Shown here: in pieces, positions 34,101-46,400 of the stretch
Layout: each line of letters begins with the position of its first letter
How positions within the stretch are numbered: the stretch's first letter is position 1
NCBI RefSeq assembly: GCF_932526225.1
Contig: NC_064041.1
Coordinates: 11,452,813 to 11,516,812, forward strand
Length of the DNA: 64,000 bases
Direction of reading: 5' to 3'
Origin: Nematostella vectensis
Taxonomy: Eukaryota; Cnidaria; Anthozoa; Actiniaria; Edwardsiidae
The notes under the pieces: model-generated
What the model saw: only the letters and a program-made list of their open reading frames with translations
Databases searched by the model: none
What the model was told of the DNA's origin: nothing
Program-made: the position numbers and the translations under genes

Positions 34101-37100
34101 ATCAAACAAATAGGAAAATAGTGTTATATTGCTATAAAAATTGAATTTTATCATTCTTATTGCATATGACCTCTGTGTTTTCTTTTTGGGTATAAATAAA
34201 GCTCGTTTGTTGTTGTTGTGATAGTGTTTGCATTTGTATTCACCCCAGCAATATTTGGAAAACATACAGAAACTCTGGATATATTATGTTGTTTGTGCTA
34301 ATTAATATACAGCTTGGTGTTCAAACAGGACAAAATTCCTGGGTCAAAAGACTTATTTACATGTGTGACTTGTTGTCAGATTGTTCATTTGGTGTCGGCC
34401 CAGCTACAGTATGTCCAAAATGTTTGGCAGTCGGGCTCATTTTTTTCTCAACAGACAGAAGCACACTTCGAAAGGTTTGATTGACAATTGGCCTGACAAA
34501 CTGATCGGCAGCCGCCATAAATTGGAGGGAGGGAAACCGGTGAACCCTGAGAAACACTCAAGGCAAAGGTGCAACAATTGAACACAGGAATACAACCCAG
34601 ACACATATGGTGACACTCTGCCAACTGCACTACTCAGGGAGCTCCCAGTATGCTACGCCACCAAAGAGATTGTACTTACCGTTCATTTATCTGGAGAATC
34701 ATGGCAACTGTGTCAGAGTTCAGCTGTTCATCTGAAACAAAAACATTAAGGAAATTTCTTTGTATAAAAAAAAACTGGAGCATGTATCCTCATTCCGCTA
34801 AAGGACATCCTGTAATCCCACACCCTCTCCCCACAGAGAGTGTGTCTTATAAAAATGATTTGGCATTGTTATAGCTTTTTTCTTCAAATAATAAAAAAAA
34901 ACATTGAGGCAGTCATGGTGCGCATGCCTATTACACCTACACCTAGCTACATGTCCACCTCTCCCTACATGTCCACCTCTCCCTACATGTCCCACCTCTC
35001 CCTACATGTCCCACCTATCCCTACATGTCCCACCTATCCCTACATGTCCCACCTATCCCTACATGTCCCACCTATCCCTACATGTCCCACCTCTCCCTAC
35101 ATGTCCCACCTATCCCTACATGTCCACCTCTCCCCCTATCCCAATTCACACACAAAACAACAAGACAATGACCCATAAATATCCGAACCTGCAGCCATGA
35201 GAGAAGACATGTTGTCCCGCCTTGACTCTTGCTTGTACTGCTCCCACAAAATATCACTGTCCATATCAGCCTCAGCCTGGAAAAGGAACAGGATCAGGGA
35301 CATGCGACCAGGAAATGATGGTGATGTGACAATGAAGACATTAAATGATAGTGATGTGACACGACCAGGAAATAAGAGTGATGTCAAAAGACCAGGAAAT
35401 AAGAGTGATGTGACAAGACCAGGAAATGAGACCGATGTGACAAGACCAGGAAATGAGAGTGAAGTGACAAGACCAGGAAATGAGAGTGATGTCAAAAGAC
35501 CAGGAGATTAGAGTGATGTGACAAGACCAGAAAATGATAGTGATGTGACAAGGCAAGGAAATAAGAGTGATGTGACAAGACCAGAAAATGATAGTGATGT
35601 GACAAGGCCAGGAAATAAGAGTGATGTGACAAGACCAGGAAATGATAGTGATGTGACAAGGCCAGGAAATGATAGTGATGTGACAAGACCAGGAAATGAG
35701 AGTGATGTCAAAAGACCAGGAGATTAGAGTGATGTGACAAGACCAGAAAATGATAGTGATGTGACAAGACCAGGAAATGAGAGTGAAGTGACAAGACCAG
35801 GAAATGAGAGTGAAGTGACAAGACCAGGAAATGAGAGTGATGTGACAAGGCCAGGAAATGAGAGTGATGTGACAAGACCAGGAAATAAGAGTCATGTGGC
35901 AAGACCAGGAAATCAAGACCATTCAGCATAACTGGAAAATCAATACCATTTGGCATGACTAGGAAATCAAATTCATGCAACTTGAGCAAGAAATCAAAGA
36001 GTGATTTGACAAAACCAGGAACATGGGGTCAGGTGACAGGTCAAGGCAAACATGCTTAACAGGATTACTAGGTATATTTCCTGATGACAAACATGCAACA
36101 GATGGTTATCATCTGTTGTGGCTAGGTTATCACTTTGTTACCTGCTGTATTCGCTGCAGAAGGTCGTCGTGCGACCTGTTCGCCTGGTTGGCCAGGGCTT
36201 GCTGTTCAGAGTCCAGCTCCCTCATTTGTTTTTCAAGCATCCACATTTGCTCTTGTTTCTTATCCTGCAACAAGTACACACACCTTTAGGTCGTACTCCT
36301 TCTTTGAAACAGTGAGGGTATTAATAATGCCATAAAAGAGAAAAAGTGGGGATGAAAATAACATAGCAAGGCTTAATGTATTTCCTTCTGTCACAAAGTA
36401 CAAAAGTCATTGAAAGAATGGATAATCATTTTTAAAGATATAATTACTAGCAAGCAACAGGTTATAAAGTGTAAACTGGGATGGGGTGAACCATTTGATA
36501 TTTGGGCTAGAATTATTTTTCTTGATGACTAATTGTGCAGAAGCCTAAAATGCTTTTCTAGATTTTTCTTCCTTATAATGCAAGAGCCATATTGTCAATG
36601 ACAGCTTATCTTTTATTAGTTTGCTGGTTGTTACTTTATATTAAAGGAGTTCAAAAGTTTGCCCTTAACACTAAAAGTTTGATGGCACCCCTGGAATACC
36701 TTGCTTATCAAAATTACAGATCCAAAGCTACTTTAATTATGTCAACAACTGGTTATTTTTATTGTCTTTACTTTTTTTATATTATAATTTATAGGAAGGC
36801 ACATATTTATAAGGTTATTACCCTTTTTTGCAGAGCCTCCCTTTTGTGATATTACACAGATTATTTCTTTGGATTATATGATCAAGTCACTTTAGAGGAA
36901 TGTGTTTATTATTTAGCTCAGCCTTTCATTTTTTATATTAGTTTGTTTGCATATAATCAATTTATTGAGATTCCTCAGAAAAAAAGGTAATTAGGAATAG
37001 ATAAAGCATTAGGATACTTTGTCAGTGATTTCTTAATAAAATAAACAAAAATGCATCCCCAATAATGAATAAAAATTCATAGTAAAAGAGGTCTTAGAAG

Positions 37101-40100
37101 GTTTTAAACCCTGACCTGATCAACACTGTGACTGTTCAAAGCATCCTAGAAAATAAACCAAACAACTAATAAAAAAATACAACACAAAAAACGTCACTCA
37201 GAACACAAAACTGTTACATGTCAGGTACTGAAAGTAAACCCACTATTTGCATAGTACATTACTTAAATGTTGAACCATCATTGCTCAATGATATGCTTAT
37301 GACAGTTACAGTGAACTGTTAAATAGAAAGTGTGGTAAAATCAAATAGTAACAATTCCTTCACAGAAGGTAAATTAAACTGATAATGAATCATGAGACAT
37401 TTCTAGCATTAGAAACATCTTTTCAGGTGTACAACCTTACCAAGATTGGCTGCATGATGAGTTAAAGTAGAGTTCAAAAGACTGTACTGTATGATCGCTA
37501 CTGGTACTTACTGCCACTAGTTTGTCAATAGGGTCAACACTTGAATGACAGCTGTCACAAGCAGGATCTGTTAAGAAAGCAGTCTTTAGAATATGGAGAT
37601 TTACTTATCTATGCAAGACACGTTGAACATGCTCTTCTAAGGGAGGGGGGGGGGCAGCCCAAATTTTGACAAATAAATAAATACAGTGTACACAACAAAA
37701 AACTGGCAAATACTCACCGAGAGATTTCAGGATTTGTTTAGACGATGGTTCATATTCAATTCCAGCACCTATAAATAACAGCTTGAATCAGACTCATATC
37801 TCTGTGTCCAACATGACTGTATAGGAACAGCAAAATTTCAGAATGGTTGAATGAAGGGCATAGAATATGGGGCATAGAGATATGTAGATCCAGAAGACCA
37901 ACAACTACATATTGTATTAAATTATTTGCAAGAATAAATATGATAAATAAACCTAATTGCATATGATATATCCCGTAGACATACATATGACACGACCCAA
38001 GACATTTTTGTTAGTAGTTAACTGGCAATGTCTTTTTGAATTGGTGTATATGATGATAAAAATGCAGATTTTGTATCCCCACCAATCCATTACTGTTGTG
38101 AGCCAAAAAAATATATAAAATTCAGCCATCCCACATACATTGACAGAGGTACTTTAGTATCGCTGCTACTCCTTGCTGCGTAATTTCTATGAAGGTAATC
38201 AAAATGTTGTATTAGTCAGACAAGTGCCCCTCCCCTTTTCAGCCACTAAAACAATATATAGAGTTCACCTTTTGGTGGGACACTTATCTTGTCCATGTCT
38301 AAAGTTATCTCCTGTAAATGAAAAACAAATAGATAATACAAAAACTTTGCTATAATCAAGAGTAAGTCATTCACTTCCCAAAAAACAATTGAGTTTAAAT
38401 AGCTTCGTAACAATAGAGCAGAGCAAAAAATAGGATGAGTCAATCACATTGTGCTTCTAGTATCATGTCCACAGATGCAAAGAGATGCGTATCATATTTG
38501 TATTAATCCCCATCTACACTAACAATTTTTAGTTCTTGACAATTCTTATGTGACAATTTTTATTTGCTAGTGTAGATGGAGCAAAGTCAGCAATTTTTAT
38601 GTGGCAACTATAGTTCTTAAAAAGCTAGCAGGTTTGCTTTTTCTCGGCAATTACAGATTGTCACACCTAAAAAATTGCTAGTGTAGATGCCAACAAATAT
38701 AGATGTAAACTAAAAATTGTCCTTTAGTGAAGATGGGGCTTCAGCATGAGCTCAATCCAGATTTGTACAGCCCTAAAGGACCTACTGTATATAAAAATAC
38801 AGGACTCACTTCTAGCAGTCTGCAGTATGCTAAAGAGGCGGGTAGAGCATCAAGCTTAGGATTGTTAGAAACATTGAGAGACCTCAACAATTTCAAGTTG
38901 CCGATTTCAAGAGGTAGTGACTGCAAGTTATTCCCTGTAGAAAGAAATAAACATCATCTTATTACTGATACATATAAACTTAAGAAACACTTGCATAGCC
39001 AAATACAACCTAGAGGTATAATACCTTGAACATCAAGGGTTTGGAGACTGGAGAGCCCACCGATTGCTTTAGGTAGGCTTTTGAGTTTGTTATTAGCAAC
39101 ATCAAGGACCTAGAAAAAAAAATTAAAAACTGATTTCTAAATTCAACATTACACAGGCATCATCTGTACATCGCAAGTGCAAATTTCTAAATCAGCTTGT
39201 TTTACTTTATGGATTAGTAGCTTCAGTTAAAAAAAAATACTAAGCACTAAGCTTGGCCTGTCAGTATACTAAGAAACATATCCAGGGGGTGGCAGAGTTG
39301 TCCCAAAAGTATAGGGCAGAAGTGGGGGGGGGGGGGGGGGGGGGGAGTTAGGTATTTTAGTTTAAAGAGGGGCACCTAGGTTTGACATAGAATAACCCTA
39401 ATATATAAAGACAAAAGTTTTTAAAATGTATAACATATCTTTATCAAGGAATTTATGTATAAGCTCGATTCAATGTAAAAACAGCACATTTATTTAAAAT
39501 AAACACATCCGCTTAGAAAAGGGGGTGAGCCCTGCCTCTCCACGTTCGCTGCCTGTGATATCAGGCTTTGGAACCAGTGTAATAGGGCGTGGGCACTTCC
39601 AGGAGTTACAACAAGGTGAGGCTGAAGAAAGGATTTCATAATAGCCTGGGCTGCTGTATTTTCTGGAATTTATTTCTTGAAAAAAGGGAGAAGGAGGAGC
39701 TCCTCTTCCCACACTAAGCTCCGCCCAAGTTGGGGCTAGGGGGTGAGAAATACATACTTGGAGTGACCTCAGCTCATCCAAGTCAGCAGGGAGAGATGTA
39801 AGACGGTTGTTGGAAAGAACCAGGATCTGAAATAAATGAATGAGATACAGTTATGATTGAATAACAGTACAGTTATGACTGTAATATTACTGTACCAATG
39901 AGCCTTGATGGACTATGACTTTTTAGTCCATTAAGCAGCAGGTTCATTGTCTTCTTATGTTTGGCATTAATTGTGATGTTAAGGAGGGAAGGGTAAAAGT
40001 GCCATCATTTTCCAACAGATTATGGTAAAACTCCCACATGCAATTTACTTAGAAGTGTGCTAGCCCTTCAAGGTTAAAGCCTTAAAATCCCAGCCAAAAA

Positions 40101-41233
40101 ATATTAAACTTCCAGCTGAAAAGTTCAACTTCCCATTCATTTACTGTATATATTGGGTAGATTCATAAATCTTCCTGTTAATCTATTCAGTAGATTTCTA
40201 CAATTTTCTAGACTAACGGAGTTGATCTGTTTGATTATGATTTATTTATTTCGAAGTGGGGTGGCTATTTTGTTTATTTCACATTATTTTCTTGACTGTT
40301 TTCAATCTTTCCACTTTTCGTTATCTAAAATGTAGCATTAGTAATAGCCTTGCTGACTTTTTAAAATAAATTGATAGACAACAACTTACCCTGGCATCTG
40401 CAAGATCTTTTAATTGTCCACCTCCTTTGAGATTCGGAAGATCATTATCATTCAGCAAAACAGTCTACAACATGTAATTCAATTATCAGCCAAGGTTAAA
40501 TAGAGTAAAAATTACAGTGCATGAATCATTATCATACTAGTAAATAAAAATGGTTCAGAATTTTTACAAACCTGCTTTCTCAAAACCCGACACAAAGAGA
40601 ACACATCTTTAGGAAGCTATAACACAGATAAATATGTTTTTGAGTTCACAACAAATGTTATCTGAAAAGAGCATAAGGCACAGTAGCAGTTACTTGAAAT
40701 CACTTGAAGCAATACGTCACAAAGACTAAACTTTTAGCTCTACCACCCTCCCCTTCCTCATCATACTTCCCCCTTTCTCACCCTTGTGAATGTATTCATT
40801 GGTTGTTTACAAAGGTTTTTAGTACTATGCCCAACATTTCGAGATACAAAAAGGCTTACATATACTGTTTAAATGTCACGCTCTCCCAAAGCAGTGCCAT
40901 TACAACACGAAAAGGAACAATTACACACCTCTGTTATTCCACAGTCAGACAAGTCAAACGTGGACTCTGGAGACTCTTTCGCCTGAAGCAAACACCACAC
41001 ATTTTAAAAGCGCCATACTAAAAAAAACGCTGCATGATTTGAACCACAACTTTTCCATTAACCCTTCTTTTTGATTCACATAACTTATATTTGAGAGCAC
41101 TTATGAAGCGGAAATTACTTAATGTTTTGTAGTATTATATTCGTGCGATTTTTACACTTACGACTACTAAGCGCTGCTCTAGCCTTCGCTGAGTCTCGTC
41201 TCTACTGACTTTTCTCGTATGAAAGAGTGGCAT
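27330..41233 (-). CDS. LRSAM1: LRSAM1-like E3 ubiquitin ligase (LRR, coiled coil, SAM, PSAP, RING; 26 exons, 698 aa)
   Basis: Exons (right to left): 41162-41233, 40929-40982, 40572-40616, 40390-40464, 39758-39826, 39025-39109, 38810-38934, 38269-38311, 37718-37768, 37512-37567, 37116-37145, 36142-36264, 35189-35276, 34680-34731, 33883-33927, 33490-33560, 33176-33275, 31792-31879, 31368-31442, 30288-30368, 29724-29819, 29298-29396, 28942-29067, 28627-28737, 27924-28037, 27330-27452; all in phase. The N-terminus MPLF and LRRs (about 40-190) match the family, then a long coiled coil, DYWLIQYQRLL, SAM (about 542-610), PSAP (629-632) and a C-terminal RING (C651, C654, C666, H668, C672, C675, C682, C685). 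Length is close to vertebrate LRSAM1 (about 720). In vertebrates it ubiquitinates the ESCRT-I subunit TSG101, which binds PTAP/PSAP motifs, and acts in endosomal sorting and antibacterial autophagy. Three minisatellites sit in its introns next to exons. Shares a promoter with the gene at 41490. Confidence 0.93.
27562..27606 (+). repeat. Hairpin motif resembling Penelope-type element ends
   Basis: CAACCTGAAAAAGGCAGG, a short loop and CCTGCCGAAATATCG form a GC-rich stem flanked by CTGA and GAAA, as in the degenerate hammerhead-like motifs of Penelope elements. It lies in the last LRSAM1 intron. Only the motif is seen; no element boundaries. Confidence 0.35.
28086..28595 (+). repeat. (GAT)n / (GGT)n tract, about 500 bp
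   Basis: Interrupted GATGATGGTGGT tract in an LRSAM1 intron. The GAT orientation is again on the plus strand although the host gene is on the minus strand. Confidence 0.92.
30066..30263. promoter_or_regulatory. Cluster of seven CACGTG E-boxes in an LRSAM1 intron
   Basis: Seven CACGTG hexamers in about 200 bp, several as ATCACGTGA or GTCACGTGAC, lie within a degenerate roughly 100-bp tandem repeat (ATATCACGTGAAACATCACG). GTCACGTGAC is the CLEAR motif bound by TFEB/MITF factors in animals. Regulatory function is inference; the cluster may simply reflect the repeat. Confidence 0.4.
30613..31154. mobile_element. 542-bp non-autonomous DNA transposon with terminal inverted repeats
   Basis: Left end GGCCTGTTTACACTAGCAAC and the right-end reverse complement GGCCTATTTACCTTAGCAAC match over about 36 bp, including CGCGCGACAC-like sequence. 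The flanks are TTAA on the left and TTTA on the right, possibly a mutated TTAA duplication (piggyBac or Kolobok type). No transposase frame. Confidence 0.7.
32150..33195 (-). repeat. 36-bp minisatellite derived from an LRSAM1 exon end and donor, about 29 copies
   Basis: On the minus strand the unit reads GGCAACAGGCGATG, then CCATCAAAAGGCGTGTATCTA. It matches the end of exon 33275-33176 (CGGCAACAAGCGATG, then GCCATCAAAAG) plus the donor GTGTGT. The array begins in that exon and fills the following intron, so dozens of donor-like sites follow the true one. Two sub-variants (CACTTTTTGATGACA and CGCCTTTTGATGGCA on the plus strand) occur in blocks. Confidence 0.92.
34945..35130. repeat. 19-bp minisatellite, about 9 copies
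   Basis: Direct repeats of CCCTACATGTCCCACCTAT, with shorter 18-bp variants at both ends, in the intron after LRSAM1 exon 35276-35189. Confidence 0.93.
35300..35925. repeat. 27-bp minisatellite, about 23 copies
   Basis: Direct repeats of GTGATGTGACAAGACCAGGA plus AATGAGA or AATGATA. The array starts about 25 bp from the acceptor of LRSAM1 exon 35276-35189. The CAAGACCAGGA part resembles that acceptor region (CCTGG/CCAG). Confidence 0.93.
38507..38740. mobile_element. MITE-like fold-back, 234 bp
   Basis: The left end CCCCATCTACACTAACAATT is mirrored at the right end (AAATTGTCCTTTAGTGAAGATGGGG). Internal inverted copies of CTAGTGTAGATG suggest a nested or duplicated element. Same family as 18391. 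Confidence 0.6.
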
Positions 41234-41489
41234 TTCATTGATCGTGCATAAAACAGTCCATTTTGCTCGTCTTGTTGTCAAATTTTGTTATGTATCACCT
41301 AGTTCGTGTTCTTTGCTCGCTATGGATCATGGATAGACAAGCAGCTGCTTGATACCGCTGATACATAGGAAAGCACCATGGGCTCAAGTTGCGGACCTAG
41401 AGACAAAGAGAGAGCCTGGTATGGAGTATGAAGTCATGGTTATAACTAAGTAGGGGAGGGACGGTAGAAACTGGCATTCGGCATTCAAT
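41234..41489. promoter_or_regulatory. 256-bp bidirectional promoter region
   Basis: The start codons of LRSAM1 (41233, minus) and the RING-NHL gene (41490, plus) are 256 bp apart with no other exon between, so the two genes must share promoter DNA unless either has a distant 5' UTR exon. No TATA box was identified. Confidence 0.6.
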
Positions 41490-43259
41490 ATGGCGACCAA
41501 AAAGAGAGAAAAGGCTGAGAAAACACTTAGTGGAGTGATAAACGATGAGTGCTCGTGCCCTGTATGCCTCGAAGATTTCTTAGAACCCAAGAGTCTACCG
41601 AACTGCGCCCACAATGTATGCAGAAAGTGCCTAGAAGGGATGGCAACGGACTCAGAATCTAAAGAAATTCGCTGCCCTGTGTGTAGGAAAGAATCGACTC
41701 TCCCAGAAGATGGGATCAATGGATTGCCCACTAATTGCTTGATTGTGAAACTCTTAGAGGCGACGCCTGGGAGAATAGAGCGGTTAGAAATAAGGCGGTG
41801 TATTGGGGCTGTTAAGGAAGAGATTGAATCGGTTAGTCGGGACGAACGAAAACTTGAGATTCAAAAGCAAGAACGATTGGAACGAGCCGCGGTGATAAAA
41901 ACTGACATTACCCGGGCTGCAGATCGCCTTGTAGAAATCATCCGAAAACAGGAGCAGGAATTAATTCGAAAAGTTAATGGGTTGCTGGAGAAAGACATAG
42001 AGCTGTTGGGTTACGAGAACAGAAAACAAGAGTGTAAAAGAGTTCGCCTAGATCTCGAAAGATATGTGTCAACAGCCGAGTCTATTTTGAAGGAAAACAG
42101 TTCCGTTGCGCTGGTAGAAATGCGAGATAAAGTCATAGCAAATGGGAAAACACTGCAAAATAACGCAAAGGGGATCTACACAGTAGAACCACACTCTAGT
42201 ATCTTGCTTGCTCGATTTGAAGAGACTGATTGTTTTGAAATTTTTAGCGGATTTGGTCGCATAAAGACAGGCACTGAAAGCGATGAGGAGAACCCGCCGA
42301 CCAATGGCAGATATAGCGTTGTCGGGAATTTCAGGAATTCTATAGATTGTAGGCTAGCTGCACCAGAATCCTTTGATTTGTCTTTGCCTGTGTTTCAATT
42401 TGCTACTATAACACAGACTCTTACAGCTGGAAGTTTAGGCCTTGAGGTCCTCTCACCTTTGGCAATAACTTCCCACTGGTCTAGAAACGAGATAGCTGTT
42501 GCAGAGCCTGAAAATAACAGAATTCTTGTGCTCAACACTCAAGGGAGATTGAAGAGAAGAGTGTGTGGGGCTGCACCATATTCTGGTGTTGCGTTCAGTG
42601 GTGATGGCGAACTGATCACTGTGTTTGGGGCTAAGGATCTTGTGTTCATAGACCCGCAGAATGGCAAGAACACAGGAAGTGTCAGGACTACAGACCATGG
42701 GGTGAGGCACCGCTCTATCACATGTGATACAAATGGGAGATTTGTTGTCACTAGTGAACCTTCGTCAATGTTCTACAAGTCCTCTGTATGTGTTTATGGT
42801 AGCAACTCAATGAACATGCAAAGTGCAATCTTAAAGTTTACTTGCTATGGAAGTAGTCTGACGTCCTCACCCTTCAAGGCCTTGTATCACAGGGGGGAGT
42901 ACTTTGTGTCGGACACTGCAAGGGGCTGTATTATGGTGTATAACGGACAGGGTGCATTTGTGCGGCAGTTTGGCGGGTGGAGCTCATCAATGCGGAGGGG
43001 TAATGGCAGAGGGAGGTCAGAGTTTGGTGAGCTCACATCTCCTACTGGGATCGTTATTGATCAGAGTGGGGATAACATTCTTGTCTGTGATGTAAACTCC
43101 AAGAGCATTCAGATGTACAGTACAGCTGGTCAGTTTGTTGGGAGATATGTCATGGAGGGCCGCCCAAGTGACATCACTGTGCTAAGGGATGGGACAATTG
43201 TTGTGTGCTCCAAGGCAGACCACTGGATCAAGTTTCTCTCTTTGAATGACCCTGAGTAG
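41490..43259 (+). CDS. RING-coiled coil-NHL repeat protein (TRIM-like E3 ligase), intronless, 589 aa
   Basis: ATG at 41490 (CAATATGGCG) opens 589 codons to TAG at 43257. A C3HC4 RING lies near the N-terminus (C23, C26, C39, H41, C44, C47, C62, C65). A charged coiled coil spans about 95-220, and the C-terminal 290 residues contain NHL-type beta-propeller repeats (for example NEIAVAEPENNRILVLNTQG, GIVIDQSGDNILVCDVNSK, DITVLRDGTIVVCSK). This is the TRIM2/3/32/71-like layout, but no B-box zinc finger is seen between RING and coiled coil. Likely a ubiquitin ligase whose propeller binds protein or RNA; substrate unknown. Cnidarians and molluscs carry many such genes, often intronless. Head-to-head with LRSAM1. 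The last seven codons plus stop are the first unit of a 41-bp tandem repeat. Confidence 0.88.
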   Translation: MATKKREKAEKTLSGVINDECSCPVCLEDFLEPKSLPNCAHNVCRKCLEGMATDSESKEIRCPVCRKESTLPEDGINGLPTNCLIVKLLEATPGRIERLEIRRCIGAVKEEIESVSRDERKLEIQKQERLERAAVIKTDITRAADRLVEIIRKQEQELIRKVNGLLEKDIELLGYENRKQECKRVRLDLERYVSTAESILKENSSVALVEMRDKVIANGKTLQNNAKGIYTVEPHSSILLARFEETDCFEIFSGFGRIKTGTESDEENPPTNGRYSVVGNFRNSIDCRLAAPESFDLSLPVFQFATITQTLTAGSLGLEVLSPLAITSHWSRNEIAVAEPENNRILVLNTQGRLKRRVCGAAPYSGVAFSGDGELITVFGAKDLVFIDPQNGKNTGSVRTTDHGVRHRSITCDTNGRFVVTSEPSSMFYKSSVCVYGSNSMNMQSAILKFTCYGSSLTSSPFKALYHRGEYFVSDTARGCIMVYNGQGAFVRQFGGWSSSMRRGNGRGRSEFGELTSPTGIVIDQSGDNILVCDVNSKSIQMYSTAGQFVGRYVMEGRPSDITVLRDGTIVVCSKADHWIKFLSLNDPE

Positions 43260-43450
43260 CATTTGGTAGAAGATAGAGGCATTTGAATGACCCTGAGTAG
43301 CATTTGGTAGAAGATAGAGGCATTTGAATGACCCTGAGTAGCATTTGGTACAAGATAGAGGCATTTGAATGACCCTGAGTAGCATTTGGTACAAGATAGA
43401 GGCATTTGAATGACCCTGAGTAGCATTTGTTAGAAGATAGAGGCATTTAA
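43241..43450 (+). repeat. 41-bp tandem repeat spanning the stop codon of the RING-NHL gene, 5 copies
   Basis: The unit TTTGAATGACCCTGAGTAGC plus about 21 bp starts inside the CDS and repeats five times downstream. Every copy carries the CCTGAGTAG end of the reading frame. Confidence 0.93.
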
Positions 43451-46400
43451 TGATTCTGATTCGGTACAGTTCTAACAACAATAGGATTCACAATATGCAC
43501 AAGGTACAACACTTGTACCTTCCTTGAACCTGAGAGCTCTTACTTAAGTGCAGTATGTTGATTCCCCTGTTGTATTTCAATGCACTTTTTTTTATTGCTA
43601 CAGGAGGCATACAGTGGATCTCTGTTAACTCTAGCAGGAAATGAAAAAGTTGTGTTAATAGGGAATTCATGTTATCGGAGTGGAAAAAGTGTAAAAATAG
43701 TCTCTTTGGGAAACTGGAGGTCAGTGTAAGTTATCGGGGAGTTCAAACTGTCTGAGATATATAGTTAGTAGGGTTTCTGCCCCATAGTATTCTCATCCAG
43801 AAGATACAGACTTGTTAACTGAGAAAAATGTTATGCCTCTTAGGTGTAGACTCACAGTGATACAAAATATTTATGATTTGGCCAAACTAGGATGCATGCT
43901 TTGTGTGACATGTTTCCTAGTTTAACCACCTCCCAAACACATATTGCCTTCCCCAAATTGTGTAGAGACCCTCAAACATCAACAACAAGATTAACTAGAA
44001 CTCGCTGCATGCTAAATGTTTCACACAACATGAATCCTTGTTTTATTCTAAGCATCTAGTTTTGAGCTAGTTTCCTCAATAAACTAGAATTGAGTCAATA
44101 GTATAATTTCTGTTCGAAATGTTAAAATTGAAATGAAAAAGAGATCTGATCATTGATAATCTTGGGCTAATTTCTATTTTTATGATTCGATGCTGTGAAA
44201 TATTGTAAATAGTTTAAAAGAGAAATGGGTATGTAAGGGGCATGGCAGCTTGTCAGTTATCCATTTGTATGAGTTGTATCTCTAGATTGCTTGATGAATA
44301 ACAAAGGTGTTGCAAGGTTGTGGGTGACTTTGGATCATACAGAAAATATATTGTATATGATAGAAAGAAATGGGAGGGTAAATATTATGGAAATAAATCT
44401 ATGATGATAACAATGAACCTTGTAGTCAAACCCGAGGTGCTCTTAAATTACCACTATTGTTTTTATGCGTTTATTCATTCATTTATTTATTTATCTATTT
44501 AGTGAGATTATTTATTTGCCGATAGTATAACACATGTAAGTCTCTTAAGCAAGGTCTGAAATCACCAGGCGACCTACTTACAAAGTTTCAGAAAATTGGA
44601 AATGAATATAGAAATCAAACAAAATACTTAGAATAACAAATATGGGCTTGTATAATAAAGGTTGCCACAACATGATTTCGGGGGGAGTTGGAAATAAAAA
44701 AAGTCTCATCCTGACAGTCGACCTAGAGAATGTTCAGAATGGCATTCGAATCGTTCTGCTAGAGGTAGCAGAATGGGTGGAATGGCCTTCATTCCATTCC
44801 GGAATGTAAACGCGGGATAAACAAACGCGCGCTTTTTCTATTCTAATCACTCTCATTCCGGAATCACGAGTAAAAAAAGGCGCCCCTATTACGATTTCTA
44901 GCCCCTTCCTCCTCCACGCGGCGATGAAGGCGCACAAGTTCGCCGACGTTATCCGCACACTTACACCTCTCAGCGGATCTAGGGGAGGGGTCAGGGGGTT
45001 TACCCCCCCCCCCCTTGGGTTGCCAGAAAGCCGTATGTAACGTATGTTGTCACTGACCCAACCCCCCCCCCCCCCCCTTTAGCGAAAAGCTAGTTGGTGG
45101 GAAGATTACGATTAAATTGAATTTACATATTATAGCAACACTAATTACCAGCTAGCGTTTAAAAGAACCCATAATTTTCATTCTTAATCCAAGCGAGCTG
45201 TGCATGGAAGCGTAACCACATAAGTGATAAAACAAGCCCTTGGTACCTGTGTGTTGCACAGTTGGCTAGATAGCTCACTGCGTTGTTAGGGCCAAAATCT
45301 CCAGATTAGCGTAAAGTTTGGAAGTATGGTGTTTTTTCTCATTTTCATGGATCTATAATGTGAGGTTCGATCTTTGCCGATAAGCTCTTCATTTCCAAAG
45401 ACCGCCATCAAGAACATTATTTTTATTAATTTTATTTAATTTAATTTTTTTTTCTTTTTTTTTTTTTTTTTTTGGCATATTCTAACCGCTTGGGAGATAT
45501 AAGTTATTTCGAGACTCTCAGCCAGCTGAAGTTATTTCACGGTTGGCGGGCACTAAAGGACATAACTGGTTAGAAATTTAAGGCATGCAGAGCAGGGTGG
45601 TTTTCATTGTTCAAAACTAGCAATAATACAGTCTCTTTTGTGCTGGCTTGACTGTTTACATTTTCACTATTGCACTTTCTTTCACTGACTAAAAAAATTT
45701 TTTTTCTAAAACACACAAAAAAACAAAGCCTTTTTCAGCTCTTAAATTATTTGGATCATAGATGGGAAACAATTGTTTGATGTGCAATATTAGTAACGAT
45801 AGGCAAAGTGTGCTATGAATAAAATCCACGCCATGTGGTGGGCTTACACGGATGCTTAGTCACAAGGAATATGGTTCACGTGGACGTGGGAGTATTGCAT
45901 TAGGAAAAAATACACGCATTGGCGCTCTGTTTATGAGTTTTCCTAATGGTCGCGGGTTTTGAGGTGCGGGTGCGGGTGCGGGTGCGGGTTTAAAAAAGCT
46001 ACGGGTTTGGCTCGCGAAAATCAAATATCCGAAGAAGAAAACACTGGAGAGCCGGGAAGCGGGCAATTTTCGGTGATTTGATGACAGATCCCCTTACAGC
46101 CAGTCAGGATTACGACCTGTCACCAATACGCAATTCCATTGAACTTGAATAGCATTGTACTATTGCATAGTCGAATATTTAGTGCAGTCTCTCGATTTAA
46201 TCCACCATTCAAATGTTTGCATGTTTTTCGGATGAAATGTCAAGAGTAGCTCAGCTTTTATATCTATGCCGAGGAGTTATCTATGGAAAAGTCTATGCAC
46301 GTCTTCGACCTCTATGATTATACGGACAACTCTTCGGACGTTTTTTTCTTTTACGGAATACGATACCTTTCCACATAGTTAATTCTATTAAACACCTAGT

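Noticed and set aside
35341-35922. 193-aa minus-strand ORF with SWSCHITLI periodicity
   Set aside because: 27-bp minisatellite with unit length divisible by three; no non-repeat flank.
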